A stretch of DNA of 5,911 nt. Source: Lachnospiraceae bacterium. GTDB lineage: Bacteria > Bacillota > Clostridia > Lachnospirales > Lachnospiraceae. The DNA lies in NCBI GenBank assembly GCA_021199395.1, contig JAJQIE010000192.1:1-5911 (forward strand), given 5' to 3'. A model generated the notes under the pieces. The model saw only the letters and a program-made list of their open reading frames with translations. It was not told the DNA's origin and searched no databases. Shown piece by piece: positions 1 to 5,871 of the stretch (the first letter of the stretch is position 1; every line of letters begins with the position of its first letter). The translations under genes and the position numbers were made by a program.

Positions 1-352
1 GACACAGCCAGGAGACCACCTCCTCGGTGATGCAGCTGGCGTTGGAGTTGATGCTGACCTCCATGCCCATTTTGCGCATGGTCAGATACAGCTCCCGGAT
101 GTGGGGATAGGTGAAGGGCTCCCCGCCGGTGAGCAGGGGCGAGAGCGTCCCCGCTTCACAGGCCTGCCGGGCCACATCCAGCCAGAAGTCCAGGGGCATC
201 AGCCCGCCCGCCTGCTCCACCTCTCCGGCGGACTTGCGCACATAGCACATTTTGCAGTGGAAGTTGCACAGGGGCGTCAGCTCAAAGGCCCCAGTGAAGG
301 GCGCGCGCTGTCTGGCTGACCGCAAAAAAAGCTCATGGTGTATCGACGGCAC
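1..352 (-). CDS. Radical SAM peptide-maturation enzyme, N-terminal part (runs off the left edge)
   Basis: Only the first 117 residues are in the window. They begin almost directly with a radical SAM domain: the iron-sulfur motif CNFHCKMC lies at residues 29-36 (Cys29, Cys33, Cys36) after the strand F-E-L-T-P-L, and the LTGGEPF motif that contacts SAM lies at 74-80. The family cleaves S-adenosylmethionine reductively to make a 5'-deoxyadenosyl radical; members beside PqqD genes usually modify ribosomal peptides. The GTG start at 350-352 is chosen because an in-frame TGA lies only 9 bases upstream (359-361), no other start lies between, and GAGGTGA sits 6 bases ahead of it. The gene overlaps the kinase-like gene by 20 bases, which suggests translational coupling. 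There is no N-terminal leader-recognition domain, which fits a separate PqqD protein in the same operon. A C-terminal SPASM domain would be expected but lies outside. The exact reaction is unknown. Confidence 0.9.
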   Translation of the reverse strand, partial: MPSIHHELFLRSARQRAPFTGAFELTPLCNFHCKMCYVRKSAGEVEQAGGLMPLDFWLDVARQACEAGTLSPLLTGGEPFTYPHIRELYLTMRKMGMEVSINSNASCITEEVVSWLC

Positions 353-1247
353 CGGGTATCACCTCATCTCTTTCCAGTTGATTCTTTAGGCACTGAACCG
401 CCCCCTCGTCCGGGCGGCACGTCAGCCGGTACACGGGGCAGCGCTTCAGCAGGTCCAGCCAGAACCGCTGGGCCTGGGTCCGCTCCTCCCCGTTCCAGGC
501 GTCCAGGGCGGTTTGCTCCATCAGGCGTCCCAGGGCCGCCGCGGCGGGCAGCCGCTCCGCCCGGTCCTCCGGCCCCTGGCGCAGCACGGCGATGGCCCCC
601 AGGGACAGCTCCACTCCGCTGTACACCGGGCTGCTGCCGTCCACGGGGTACCCACTGGTGATGATTTCACCGCCCGCCATGCGCAGCAGGGTCCGGTCGT
701 TCCCGGCGATCTCCGCCCCGGCGTACTGCCGCCACAGGCGGGCCTGGGTGGTTTTCCCCGTCTGGCTGGGGGCGGTGAACAAGATCGCCCGCCCGTTCAC
801 TGCAATCCGGCTGGAGTGGAGCAAAAACGCCCCGTGGTGGGCCAAAAGCTGCTTCATGGGCAGCAGCTGGAGCACCTTGTCCGCCGTGCGGACAACGCCG
901 GGAAAGGCCCCCTCGTTGATGTACAGGGTGATTTTGGAGAAATCTGCCGGATACGCCGTCAGGGACACCGACCCCTCCGCCCCCGGAATAGCCAGCTGAT
1001 AAAATTGCCCGCCCTTTCGATAGTAGCGAAAAATCCCGTCCTCCCCGCAGAGCTCTCCCGCAACCGGGGGCAGCTTGTCCACGGGGATCACCTGCACCGG
1101 TACCGTCGGCACCCCGTCACACCGGAACGCCGCTGTACCGGGCAGCAGCTCCAGCGGCAGACCCGAATACAGCCCCAGCACCACGCCACCCACGGACAGG
1201 CACAGGGCGGGGGGGTCACATTGCGTTGCTCTCATTCCCTCGTTCAT
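333..1247 (-). CDS. HPr kinase/PEPCK-like P-loop protein of a peptide-modification cluster
   Basis: The 304-residue protein has a Walker A loop APSQTGKTT at residues 159-167, preceded by L-L-H-S-S-R-I-A-V-N-G-R as in HprK-like proteins. A G-N-D-R-T-L-L-R segment at 182-189 occupies the place of the acidic Walker B/metal region, and G-Y-P-V-D-G follows at 199-204. The C-terminal CPVYRLTCRPDEGAVQCL (270-287) matches the usual end of the HprK-like proteins found with PqqD and radical SAM genes (for example the ScmC type of the SynChlorMet cassette). True HPr kinase regulates sugar uptake, but nothing here points to HPr. A role as peptide or accessory kinase in maturation is inferred. The first 158 residues are a poorly conserved beta-rich region. 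The gene follows the terminator hairpin directly: the first ATG (1245-1247) is 2 bases after the U-tract and has no upstream binding site. The ATG at 1233-1235, preceded closely by GAGGG, is an alternative start. Confidence 0.83.
   Translation of the reverse strand: MNEGMRATQCDPPALCLSVGGVVLGLYSGLPLELLPGTAAFRCDGVPTVPVQVIPVDKLPPVAGELCGEDGIFRYYRKGGQFYQLAIPGAEGSVSLTAYPADFSKITLYINEGAFPGVVRTADKVLQLLPMKQLLAHHGAFLLHSSRIAVNGRAILFTAPSQTGKTTQARLWRQYAGAEIAGNDRTLLRMAGGEIITSGYPVDGSSPVYSGVELSLGAIAVLRQGPEDRAERLPAAAALGRLMEQTALDAWNGEERTQAQRFWLDLLKRCPVYRLTCRPDEGAVQCLKNQLERDEVIPGAVDTP
359..365 (-). promoter_or_regulatory. Ribosome binding site of the radical SAM gene
   Basis: On the minus strand GAGGTGA stands 6 bases before the GTG at 350-352, inside the last codons of the kinase-like gene. 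It decides the otherwise non-obvious GTG start of the radical SAM gene. Confidence 0.65.
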
Positions 1248-1249
1248 TC

Positions 1250-1284
1250 AAAAAGAGGGGCCGGCTGAAATCAGCCAGCCCCTC
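1250..1284 (-). terminator. Intrinsic terminator/attenuator between precursor and maturation genes
   Basis: Bases 1255-1267 pair with 1272-1284. In minus-strand RNA the only non-Watson-Crick position (1262/1277) becomes a G-U wobble, so the stem is a continuous 13 bp with a 4-base loop, followed by five U residues (1254-1250). On the plus strand the same position is a C/A mismatch, and no T-tract follows. The element therefore works in the direction of the operon. It lies 24 bases after the stop of the 82-residue peptide and just ahead of the kinase-like gene. It probably ends most transcripts after the precursor and lets a fraction read through into the enzyme genes. Confidence 0.85.
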
Positions 1285-1308
1285 GGTCGCAAATTGCCTA
1301 TAAGGTTG

Positions 1309-1557
1309 TCAGGAGGTGAACACGGTGGTGCTGCCCGAGCTCAGGTAGCAGGAGCAGTTCTCAAAGAAGACCATCTTGGCGGGATCCTCGAAATCAAACT
1401 CCTCCGTCTTCCAGTAGGAGCACTGGGTATAGTACGTACCGTTGTACTCGTGGTCCTCCGGGCCCAAGTCCATGATGGTCTGGCAGCCGGTGGCGATTGC
1501 TTTGTTCAGTTCATACTCCTCAATCTTCAGCGTCGGTTTTTCGTATTTAGCTTTCAT
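1309..1557 (-). CDS. 82-residue RiPP precursor-like peptide
   Basis: The peptide starts MKAKYEKPTLKIEEYEL and continues N-K-A-I-A-T-G-C. This leader style (K-Y-E-K-P, then alternating hydrophobic and acidic residues, then I-A-x-x-C) is seen in many short Firmicute peptides next to radical SAM/PqqD genes. It has four cysteines (25, 46, 68, 70), with C-S-C near the end, an acidic aromatic middle (E-D-H-E-Y-N-G-T-Y-Y and E-E-F-D-F-E-D), and a Ser/Thr-rich tail ending STTVFTS. There is no signal peptide or membrane helix. The start follows an AGGAG site with a 12-base gap. It lies 17 bases after the surface-protein stop and is followed by the terminator. By position and form it is the likely substrate of the PqqD/radical SAM/kinase-like set. 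The modified residues and any cleavage site cannot be read from sequence. An unmodified small structural protein is the alternative. Confidence 0.75.
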   Translation of the reverse strand: MKAKYEKPTLKIEEYELNKAIATGCQTIMDLGPEDHEYNGTYYTQCSYWKTEEFDFEDPAKMVFFENCSCYLSSGSTTVFTS

Positions 1558-1566
1558 ACTGGTTCG

Positions 1567-1575
1567 CCTCTCCTT
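1567..1575 (-). promoter_or_regulatory. Ribosome binding site of the precursor peptide gene
   Basis: The minus strand carries AAGGAGAGG here, overlapping the TAA stop of the surface-protein gene (1575-1577). The gap from AGGAG to the ATG at 1555-1557 is 12 bases, or 9 from the final GAGG. The overlap with the upstream stop indicates a shared transcript, and reinitiation is possible. Confidence 0.6.
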
Positions 1576-4500
1576 TATTCTGCCGTTACGGTGTAGACCT
1601 GACTGGCCACGCCGTCGGCGTTATAGCATACGATTTCATAAGTAGTGCCTGCCGCAACCTTGGTGAAGGAGGCGGTGAAGCGGTACTTGCCGGAGGCGTT
1701 CTTCTGGGTCATCTTCACGCCGTCGATGGTCACATAGGACACATCCTTGGAGGTCAGCACGGTAACCGTGGCCTTCTTGGTCTTGCTGGCGTAGCCACAA
1801 TTCAGCGCAATGCTCTCCGGGGTAAAGACTTCAACCGCTTCCTCCTCGTCCTCCGCGCTCAGGCTGGCGGCATAGGCCGTACTGACCATGTAGAGGCTGG
1901 TCAGGCTGGTTACATCAATATCCTCGTCGTAGGCCAGATTGAACTTGTCCACGCCGGTGACCTTGATGTCGGTCAGGGCGGTCAGACCGGAGACACCCTC
2001 GATGCTCACATAGCCCACGACCGTGCCGTCGTCCAGCGTACTCACCACAACATAGTCGCTGATGTCATAGTAGCAGTCGGCGCTGTTGCCGATGGAGAAG
2101 GTACCGGAGCCGACGGTGACCTGAGAGGCGATACCGTTGGGGGCCTTCATGCCCAGGTAAATCTTATAGGACTGCGAATCCCAGTTCAACAGCGCGAAGG
2201 TCAGGTTATAGTCTTTCTTCAGATAGAACTCCTGGTCGGGGCCGATGTCGCTGTAGCCATAGGCGTCCACGATGTTGCCGTCCACGTCGGTCAGGGTGAA
2301 CGCATCGTCGGCGTATTCCTCCTCATAGTCGGCGACCACCTTCGTCCGGATGTTGACCACAGCGGTGTTGGCCTCGCCGTCGGTGGCGTAGGCGGAGGCG
2401 GCGGTGGTGTAGCCGGTGTTATCCGTCGTGCTGGTGCCCATGGGGTTGTACACCCGAATGCCGTCCAGATAGAAGTCGCTGTTGCCGGAGTGGCCCATCA
2501 TGCCCGCCTTATAGACGTAGATTGTCACGGTGTAGGTGTCATAGTCTCTTTCCAGAGCAGTCTCCTGATAGATGGGGATGTTGTACAGGGTCTCGTCCAG
2601 AATCTGTCCGTCATCATCAGAGGTCACCAGGTTGATGGTGTCGATGTACTGGCTGCTCACCTCATCACCGTCGCTGTCGGTCACGGTAACCTTGATATAA
2701 CCGGTATTCTTGTTCACCCGGCCATAGATGGTGGTGCCGGTGCCGGTGAAGGAGTAGGTGTACTGGGCTGCGCCGTTGGTGGTATCCACTTTCAGGCTGG
2801 TGCCATAGCTGTCGCACAGGTTGTTCAGGTAGACGGCATCGGTGCCGTAGGTGCTGTCGTCGGTGGTGCCCACAAAGCCGGTCTCCTGGTAGGTACCGTA
2901 TTCCTCGCCGTCAGATACGGTGGAGAAGGTTGCCTTGCTGGTCTTGATGGAGACGAAGTTGCCGCTCATGGTCAGGTTGCCGCTGTCGTCCGTGCCGCAG
3001 GTAGCGGAGAAGTTCTCCTCGTAGTACACCGAGGTGGCCGGGATAATGGTCAGGGTGGCGGTGCCGGACTGGGTCTCCTCCTTCTCGGTTTCGGTGTTAT
3101 AAGCGCTGGCGGAGACGGTGTACTGAATCGTCTCGATGCCGCAGAAGTCCTCCGTCAGGGTGTAGACGATGTTGCCGTCATCATTGATGGTGGCATAACC
3201 GTAGGTACCAGTGACCTTGCCACTCTCATCTGCGCCAACCAGAGCCATGGTAGAGTTCACTGCCACGCCATAAGCGGTTATATTATCGTTGGAGCGGACA
3301 TTCACCTCCACAGGCAGGCCGTAGTCCAGGACGATGGTGTCGTCGTTAACGTCCACATCGGGCTGAACAGAACCGTAGCTGTAGCTGTTCTCACACACGA
3401 AGGTGATGGTATCCGTGGCGGTGCTGGAGCCGGTGACGGTGACGGTGTCCGAGGTCAGGCTGCTGCCGCCGCTGATTGTGGCGCTGCTTACGCTGGAGGT
3501 CGCCGTCCACTTGGCCGTCCACCTGTCTCCTGGACTGGTCTCCACCACATAGTAGCTGGATTCTTCATCCAGGCTGATATTTTTAAAGGTGGCCGTCTGA
3601 CCGTTCTTGATGGTAAAGGTACCTGCGGAGTCCGTACTGCCGGTGCCCACCAGAGTTCCAGCGGAATCATAGAGAGAGTAGCTCTTGTTGGCCACTACGC
3701 TGCTGCCGTTGTACAGGGTGAACGTAAAGTCCATGTTGTTCAGGGTTTTCATAACATCATCAGAGATCTCATACTCAGAACTGGTATAATACTCATCGAT
3801 GGTCTTGGTCACGCTGACGCTGTCCTTCTGGGGCAGATTGAACTTGATCAGGCAGTTGGAACGACCACGGCCACGCTCCATATAGTAGATGGTCAGGGTG
3901 TGGTTGCCCTCGGAGGCAAAGCCCGTCAGGGTTGTGCCCAGAACGTCATAGATGTTGTCCTGGGACAAAGTCGAAGAAGAAGTGTCGGTGGTGCTCACGC
4001 TGCCGGTCACGGCAATATCGCCGATTTTCCCATAGGAGCCGGCGGTCAGCTCAACATCACCAGTGGAGAAGTCGATGGTGCCGGTGATGGCGTCATGGGT
4101 ACCGCCGATGTCCAGAACCAGATAGCCGTCGATGTAAACCCACACGTCGTCGTCACCGGAGAACTCGAAGGTGATGGCGTTGCCGTCCTCATCCTTGCCG
4201 TCGTCGGTCATCTGGAAGTCCACGGAGGTCACCATGCCGAAGCCCCAGTCAATACCATCGGTGGTGGTAGTAGTGCCACTGTTGCTGCTCTTGTCGGTGA
4301 CGATATAAGCACTGTCCACATAGCTACTGCTGCTGCCGCTTTCTAATGCTTCAGTAGGAGTATTTGAGGACAAACTGTTAAAGGGCAGGAATCCGGTTGC
4401 GTAATAGCTGCCATAACTGTGAGCTGCAGGAAGATCAGCAATCTCCATAGTGGTGTTGGAAGCTCCAGTGCCGTTTGCAAAGTAGACAGCATTACTGTCG

Positions 4501-5258
4501 CTGTCCAGGGTGTAGTAACCGGTATTCTCGTCATAGACGAAGGGCACCTGGACGTTGGTGTAAACGTCGGTGTAGCTGTTGCTGGAGCTGGCAAACAGGT
4601 TGGCTGCGTTCACAGTATCGTCGTTGAACGGAGCGTTGCTGCTGTCGCTCAGCTTGCTGGCCGCCAGGCCGGAGTAAATCATATAGTTCTGATAATCACT
4701 GACCCACTTACTGAATTCTGGCACACTGCTTGCCATGTTGCCGCCGTTGGTGAAATAGAAGCCCTTGCCCTCGTAGCTAGTGGAAGTGCTCTGATAATAG
4801 AGGGTAAGACCGCTGTTGCCGGAGTTAGGACCCTGCTGCTGAGTGGTCGTTGTAGAATAAGTCCCGTTGATTGTCCAAGTGATTGTATTCTGGTTTTGTC
4901 CACTACCTCGACTGGCACTGAGGGAAGTCACTTGGATGTATTCCCCATTGTTGAGATAATAGTAGCTGCCACTGGTGTAGGTGCTGTAATTGCCCTGCTG
5001 AGAATACGACACAGTTGTGCTTGTCCAGCTCACGGTAGAGCTGTCGGCCTTGTCCGCCTCAGCGGTGGCCGCATTAGCGCCGTCCTCATCCCAGTTGTAC
5101 AGGGTGCTGGTAAAGTACTCTACCGTCATCCCGTTCACTGCCTCCGATGCGGTGGACTCACCCTCCGCAAATACGCCAACGGGCAGCAGAGCCAACACCG
5201 TGCACAGCACAAGGGCCAGGGCCAGAACGCGCTTCGATCTTCTCGTTTTCACTCTCAT
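1575..5258 (-). CDS. Large secreted surface protein with fibro-slime domain and Ig-like modules
   Basis: The 1227-residue protein has a Sec signal peptide: basic MRVKTRRSKR, a hydrophobic core at 11-29, and likely cleavage after VFA at 31. Residues 33-330 are Ser/Thr/Tyr/Asn-rich with no domain I can name. A fibro-slime domain spans about 335-475, with WGFGMVTSVDFQMTDDG, FSGDDDVWVYIDGYLVLDIGG and IYYMERGRGRSNC. Next comes a Cna-B-like beta domain (about 480-625), a cadherin-like/Big_9-type module (about 633-740, with V-R-S-N-D-N and Y-T-L-T-E-D-F-C-G-I-E-T-I-Q-Y), a lectin-like beta domain (about 741-940), an acidic linker near 1135-1145 and a small C-terminal beta domain (1148-1227). No LPXTG, transmembrane helix, SLH or choline-binding repeat is visible, so it is probably released or held non-covalently. 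Fibro-slime proteins are extracellular; binding to a surface or glycan is inferred. AAGGAGG lies only 2 bases from this ATG and 8 from the GTG at residue 3 (5250-5252), so the true start may be two codons later. Confidence 0.9.
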   Translation of the reverse strand: MRVKTRRSKRVLALALVLCTVLALLPVGVFAEGESTASEAVNGMTVEYFTSTLYNWDEDGANAATAEADKADSSTVSWTSTTVSYSQQGNYSTYTSGSYYYLNNGEYIQVTSLSASRGSGQNQNTITWTINGTYSTTTTQQQGPNSGNSGLTLYYQSTSTSYEGKGFYFTNGGNMASSVPEFSKWVSDYQNYMIYSGLAASKLSDSSNAPFNDDTVNAANLFASSSNSYTDVYTNVQVPFVYDENTGYYTLDSDSNAVYFANGTGASNTTMEIADLPAAHSYGSYYATGFLPFNSLSSNTPTEALESGSSSSYVDSAYIVTDKSSNSGTTTTTDGIDWGFGMVTSVDFQMTDDGKDEDGNAITFEFSGDDDVWVYIDGYLVLDIGGTHDAITGTIDFSTGDVELTAGSYGKIGDIAVTGSVSTTDTSSSTLSQDNIYDVLGTTLTGFASEGNHTLTIYYMERGRGRSNCLIKFNLPQKDSVSVTKTIDEYYTSSEYEISDDVMKTLNNMDFTFTLYNGSSVVANKSYSLYDSAGTLVGTGSTDSAGTFTIKNGQTATFKNISLDEESSYYVVETSPGDRWTAKWTATSSVSSATISGGSSLTSDTVTVTGSSTATDTITFVCENSYSYGSVQPDVDVNDDTIVLDYGLPVEVNVRSNDNITAYGVAVNSTMALVGADESGKVTGTYGYATINDDGNIVYTLTEDFCGIETIQYTVSASAYNTETEKEETQSGTATLTIIPATSVYYEENFSATCGTDDSGNLTMSGNFVSIKTSKATFSTVSDGEEYGTYQETGFVGTTDDSTYGTDAVYLNNLCDSYGTSLKVDTTNGAAQYTYSFTGTGTTIYGRVNKNTGYIKVTVTDSDGDEVSSQYIDTINLVTSDDDGQILDETLYNIPIYQETALERDYDTYTVTIYVYKAGMMGHSGNSDFYLDGIRVYNPMGTSTTDNTGYTTAASAYATDGEANTAVVNIRTKVVADYEEEYADDAFTLTDVDGNIVDAYGYSDIGPDQEFYLKKDYNLTFALLNWDSQSYKIYLGMKAPNGIASQVTVGSGTFSIGNSADCYYDISDYVVVSTLDDGTVVGYVSIEGVSGLTALTDIKVTGVDKFNLAYDEDIDVTSLTSLYMVSTAYAASLSAEDEEEAVEVFTPESIALNCGYASKTKKATVTVLTSKDVSYVTIDGVKMTQKNASGKYRFTASFTKVAAGTTYEIVCYNADGVASQVYTVTAE

Positions 5259-5260
5259 GT

Positions 5261-5267
5261 CCTCCTT
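5261..5267 (-). promoter_or_regulatory. Strong ribosome binding site of the surface-protein gene
   Basis: A full AAGGAGG is present. Its gap to the ATG at 5256-5258 is 2 bases, unusually short; to the in-frame GTG at 5250-5252 it is 8 bases, near the optimum. The site shows strong translation and favours the GTG as the actual start, with no effect on the signal peptide. Confidence 0.7.
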
Positions 5268-5292
5268 AATTTTTTGAGCTTTTTACAATCAA

Positions 5293-5307
5293 ATTGCAGC
5301 TTGCAAT
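5293..5307 (-). other. Short intergenic hairpin between pqqD-like and surface-protein genes
   Basis: ATTGCA (5293-5298) pairs perfectly with TGCAAT (5302-5307) around a 3-base loop. The stem is A/T-rich, and the following minus-strand sequence (TTTGATTG) is a poor U-tract, so full termination is unlikely. It may be an RNA-processing or stability element. Confidence 0.3.
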
Positions 5308-5313
5308 GGGTTG

Positions 5314-5327
5314 CCGGTTAGCACCGG
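5314..5327 (-). other. Short hairpin over the stop codon of the pqqD-like gene
   Basis: CCGGT (5314-5318) pairs with ACCGG (5323-5327) around a 4-base loop that contains most of the TAA stop (5318-5320). It is 6 bases from the next hairpin. It has no U-tract; a transcript-stability role is possible but unproven. Confidence 0.25.
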
Positions 5328-5605
5328 AGCACGATGCCCTTTGACAGGGCCAGGTCCAGAAAATCCGTTACGTCCCGGCAGCTGACCTCCCCGGTCAGCC
5401 CGTATTCCTCCGCCAGGGCCGCACTGAGCTGCTGCACCGTCCACTTTTCTCCCAGCAGCTGCCACAGGAACAGGCCGGTTTGATTCAGCGAGGCCAGACC
5501 GCTGAACCGCTCGGCTGCCCTTCCAATGGGCACAAGAATATATTCACCTGCGATTTGTCTGTATACGAAATCCGGATTGGCGCAGAATACATCCAAAGCA
5601 TTCAT
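5318..5605 (-). CDS. PqqD-family peptide-binding protein (RiPP recognition element)
   Basis: From the chosen start the protein has 95 residues, about the usual size of stand-alone PqqD proteins. After MNALDVFCANPDFVYRQIAG comes EYILVPIGRAAERFSGLASL, then L-N-Q-T-G-L-F-L-W-Q-L-L, T-V-Q-Q-L-S-A-A-L-A-E-E-Y, and a last helix D-V-T-D-F-L-D-L-A-L-S-K-G-I-V. This is the beta-strand plus winged-helix pattern of the family, including the [LI]N-x-T-[GA]-xx-[IL]-W core. Such proteins bind the leader of a ribosomal peptide and present it to the modifying enzyme, here presumably the 82-residue peptide and the radical SAM enzyme. The start is uncertain: ATG 5603-5605 has GGGGGTGA upstream, ATG 5612-5614 is three codons earlier, and a GTG at 5714-5716 (GGAG 6 bases ahead) would add a 37-residue extension unlike PqqD. 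It is the first gene of the operon. Confidence 0.88.
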   Translation of the reverse strand: MNALDVFCANPDFVYRQIAGEYILVPIGRAAERFSGLASLNQTGLFLWQLLGEKWTVQQLSAALAEEYGLTGEVSCRDVTDFLDLALSKGIVLRC

Positions 5606-5613
5606 CTCTCTCA

Positions 5614-5655
5614 TCACCCCCGTTTCACCCGTCGCTGTTTCCCACGTTTCAGCAT
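5614..5655 (-). CDS. Possible 13-residue basic leader peptide upstream of the pqqD-like gene
   Basis: On the minus strand an ATG at 5653-5655 opens a 13-codon frame, MLKRGKQRRVKRG, with seven basic residues. Its TGA (5614-5616) overlaps by one base the ATG at 5612-5614 of the pqqD-like gene, a TGATG arrangement typical of coupled translation. GGAGG (5667-5671) lies 11 bases ahead. A frame this short can arise by chance, and it conflicts with the longer GTG-start reading of the pqqD-like gene. It is recorded only as a candidate regulatory ORF. Confidence 0.2.
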   Translation of the reverse strand: MLKRGKQRRVKRG

Positions 5656-5664
5656 GGAATTCCA

Positions 5665-5678
5665 CCCCTCCGAAGGGG
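5665..5678 (-). other. Leader hairpin holding a GGAGG sequence
   Basis: CCCCT (5665-5669) pairs with AGGGG (5674-5678) around a 4-base loop, a GC-rich 5-bp stem in the expected 5' leader of the operon. The GGAGG at 5667-5671 lies partly in the stem and would be partly hidden when folded. No U-tract follows, so it is not a terminator. Confidence 0.25.
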
Positions 5679-5716
5679 CTTAGTGTATGCCCGCCCCTGA
5701 TGTGTCGTTCCTTCAC

Positions 5717-5871
5717 AGCCTGCTCCGGCGCCCTTCGTCTGCTATAATAACGATCGCCCCATCTTCAAAAGGAACTCTCTCCTCCGGAAATATGGCCGCA
5801 TATCAGCAAATCGACCGGCTGGCTGATCTTTCGCAAAGCTATCTCCTTTGTGGCTTACACCGGTTGTACAC
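5717..5871. other. Gene-free intergenic region upstream of the operon
   Basis: I see no coding frame with gene-like composition on either strand between the upstream terminator and the first gene. It holds the candidate promoter and a few short imperfect palindromes: ATATG/CATAT around CGGC near 5790-5803, and TACACCGGTTGTA near 5857-5869. The latter could bind a regulator, but neither is long enough to call. Confidence 0.4.
5741..5768 (-). promoter_or_regulatory. Candidate sigma-A-type promoter of the operon
   Basis: On the minus strand TTGAAG (5763-5768) is separated by 16 bases from TATAGC (5741-5746). Each box matches four of six consensus bases. Transcription would start near 5734, upstream of every possible start of the pqqD-like gene. 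It is the best match I see between the upstream terminator and the first gene. The match is moderate, so a different promoter or a regulator-dependent one is possible. Confidence 0.4.

Noticed and set aside
513..1268. Plus-strand frame of 251 codons opposite the HprK-like gene
   Set aside because: It is Arg/Gly/Pro/His/Gln-rich as expected for a GC-rich antisense frame. The minus strand carries an intact Walker A and family-like C-terminus.
3834..4256. PA14-type glycosidase-associated domain in the surface protein
   Set aside because: The D-D-D-V-W-V-Y-I-D-G and L-D-I-G-G-x-H signature with E-R-G-R-G-R-S-N fits the fibro-slime domain, a relative of the PA14 fold, and no catalytic glycosidase domain accompanies it.
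2490..4346. Long open frame of 618 codons on the plus strand
   Set aside because: It lies wholly opposite the surface-protein gene. The translation is Val/Gly/Ala/His-rich without a coherent domain, and its openness is explained by the G/C-ending codons of the opposite gene.
4419..5321. Plus-strand frame of 300 codons opposite the start of the surface-protein gene
   Set aside because: It is antisense to the signal peptide and the N-terminal region, has no recognisable family, and is another shadow of the same codon bias.
5615..5716. N-terminal extension of the pqqD-like protein from the GTG at 5716
   Set aside because: Despite a fair GGAG site, the added residues do not resemble PqqD proteins and use more rare-looking codons. 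The shorter start gives the normal family length. It is kept as a stated alternative.
5743..5748. Perfect TATAAT on the plus strand
   Set aside because: I find no acceptable -35 box at 16-18 bases, and nothing coding follows to the right edge, where the sequence ends in the terminator hairpin.
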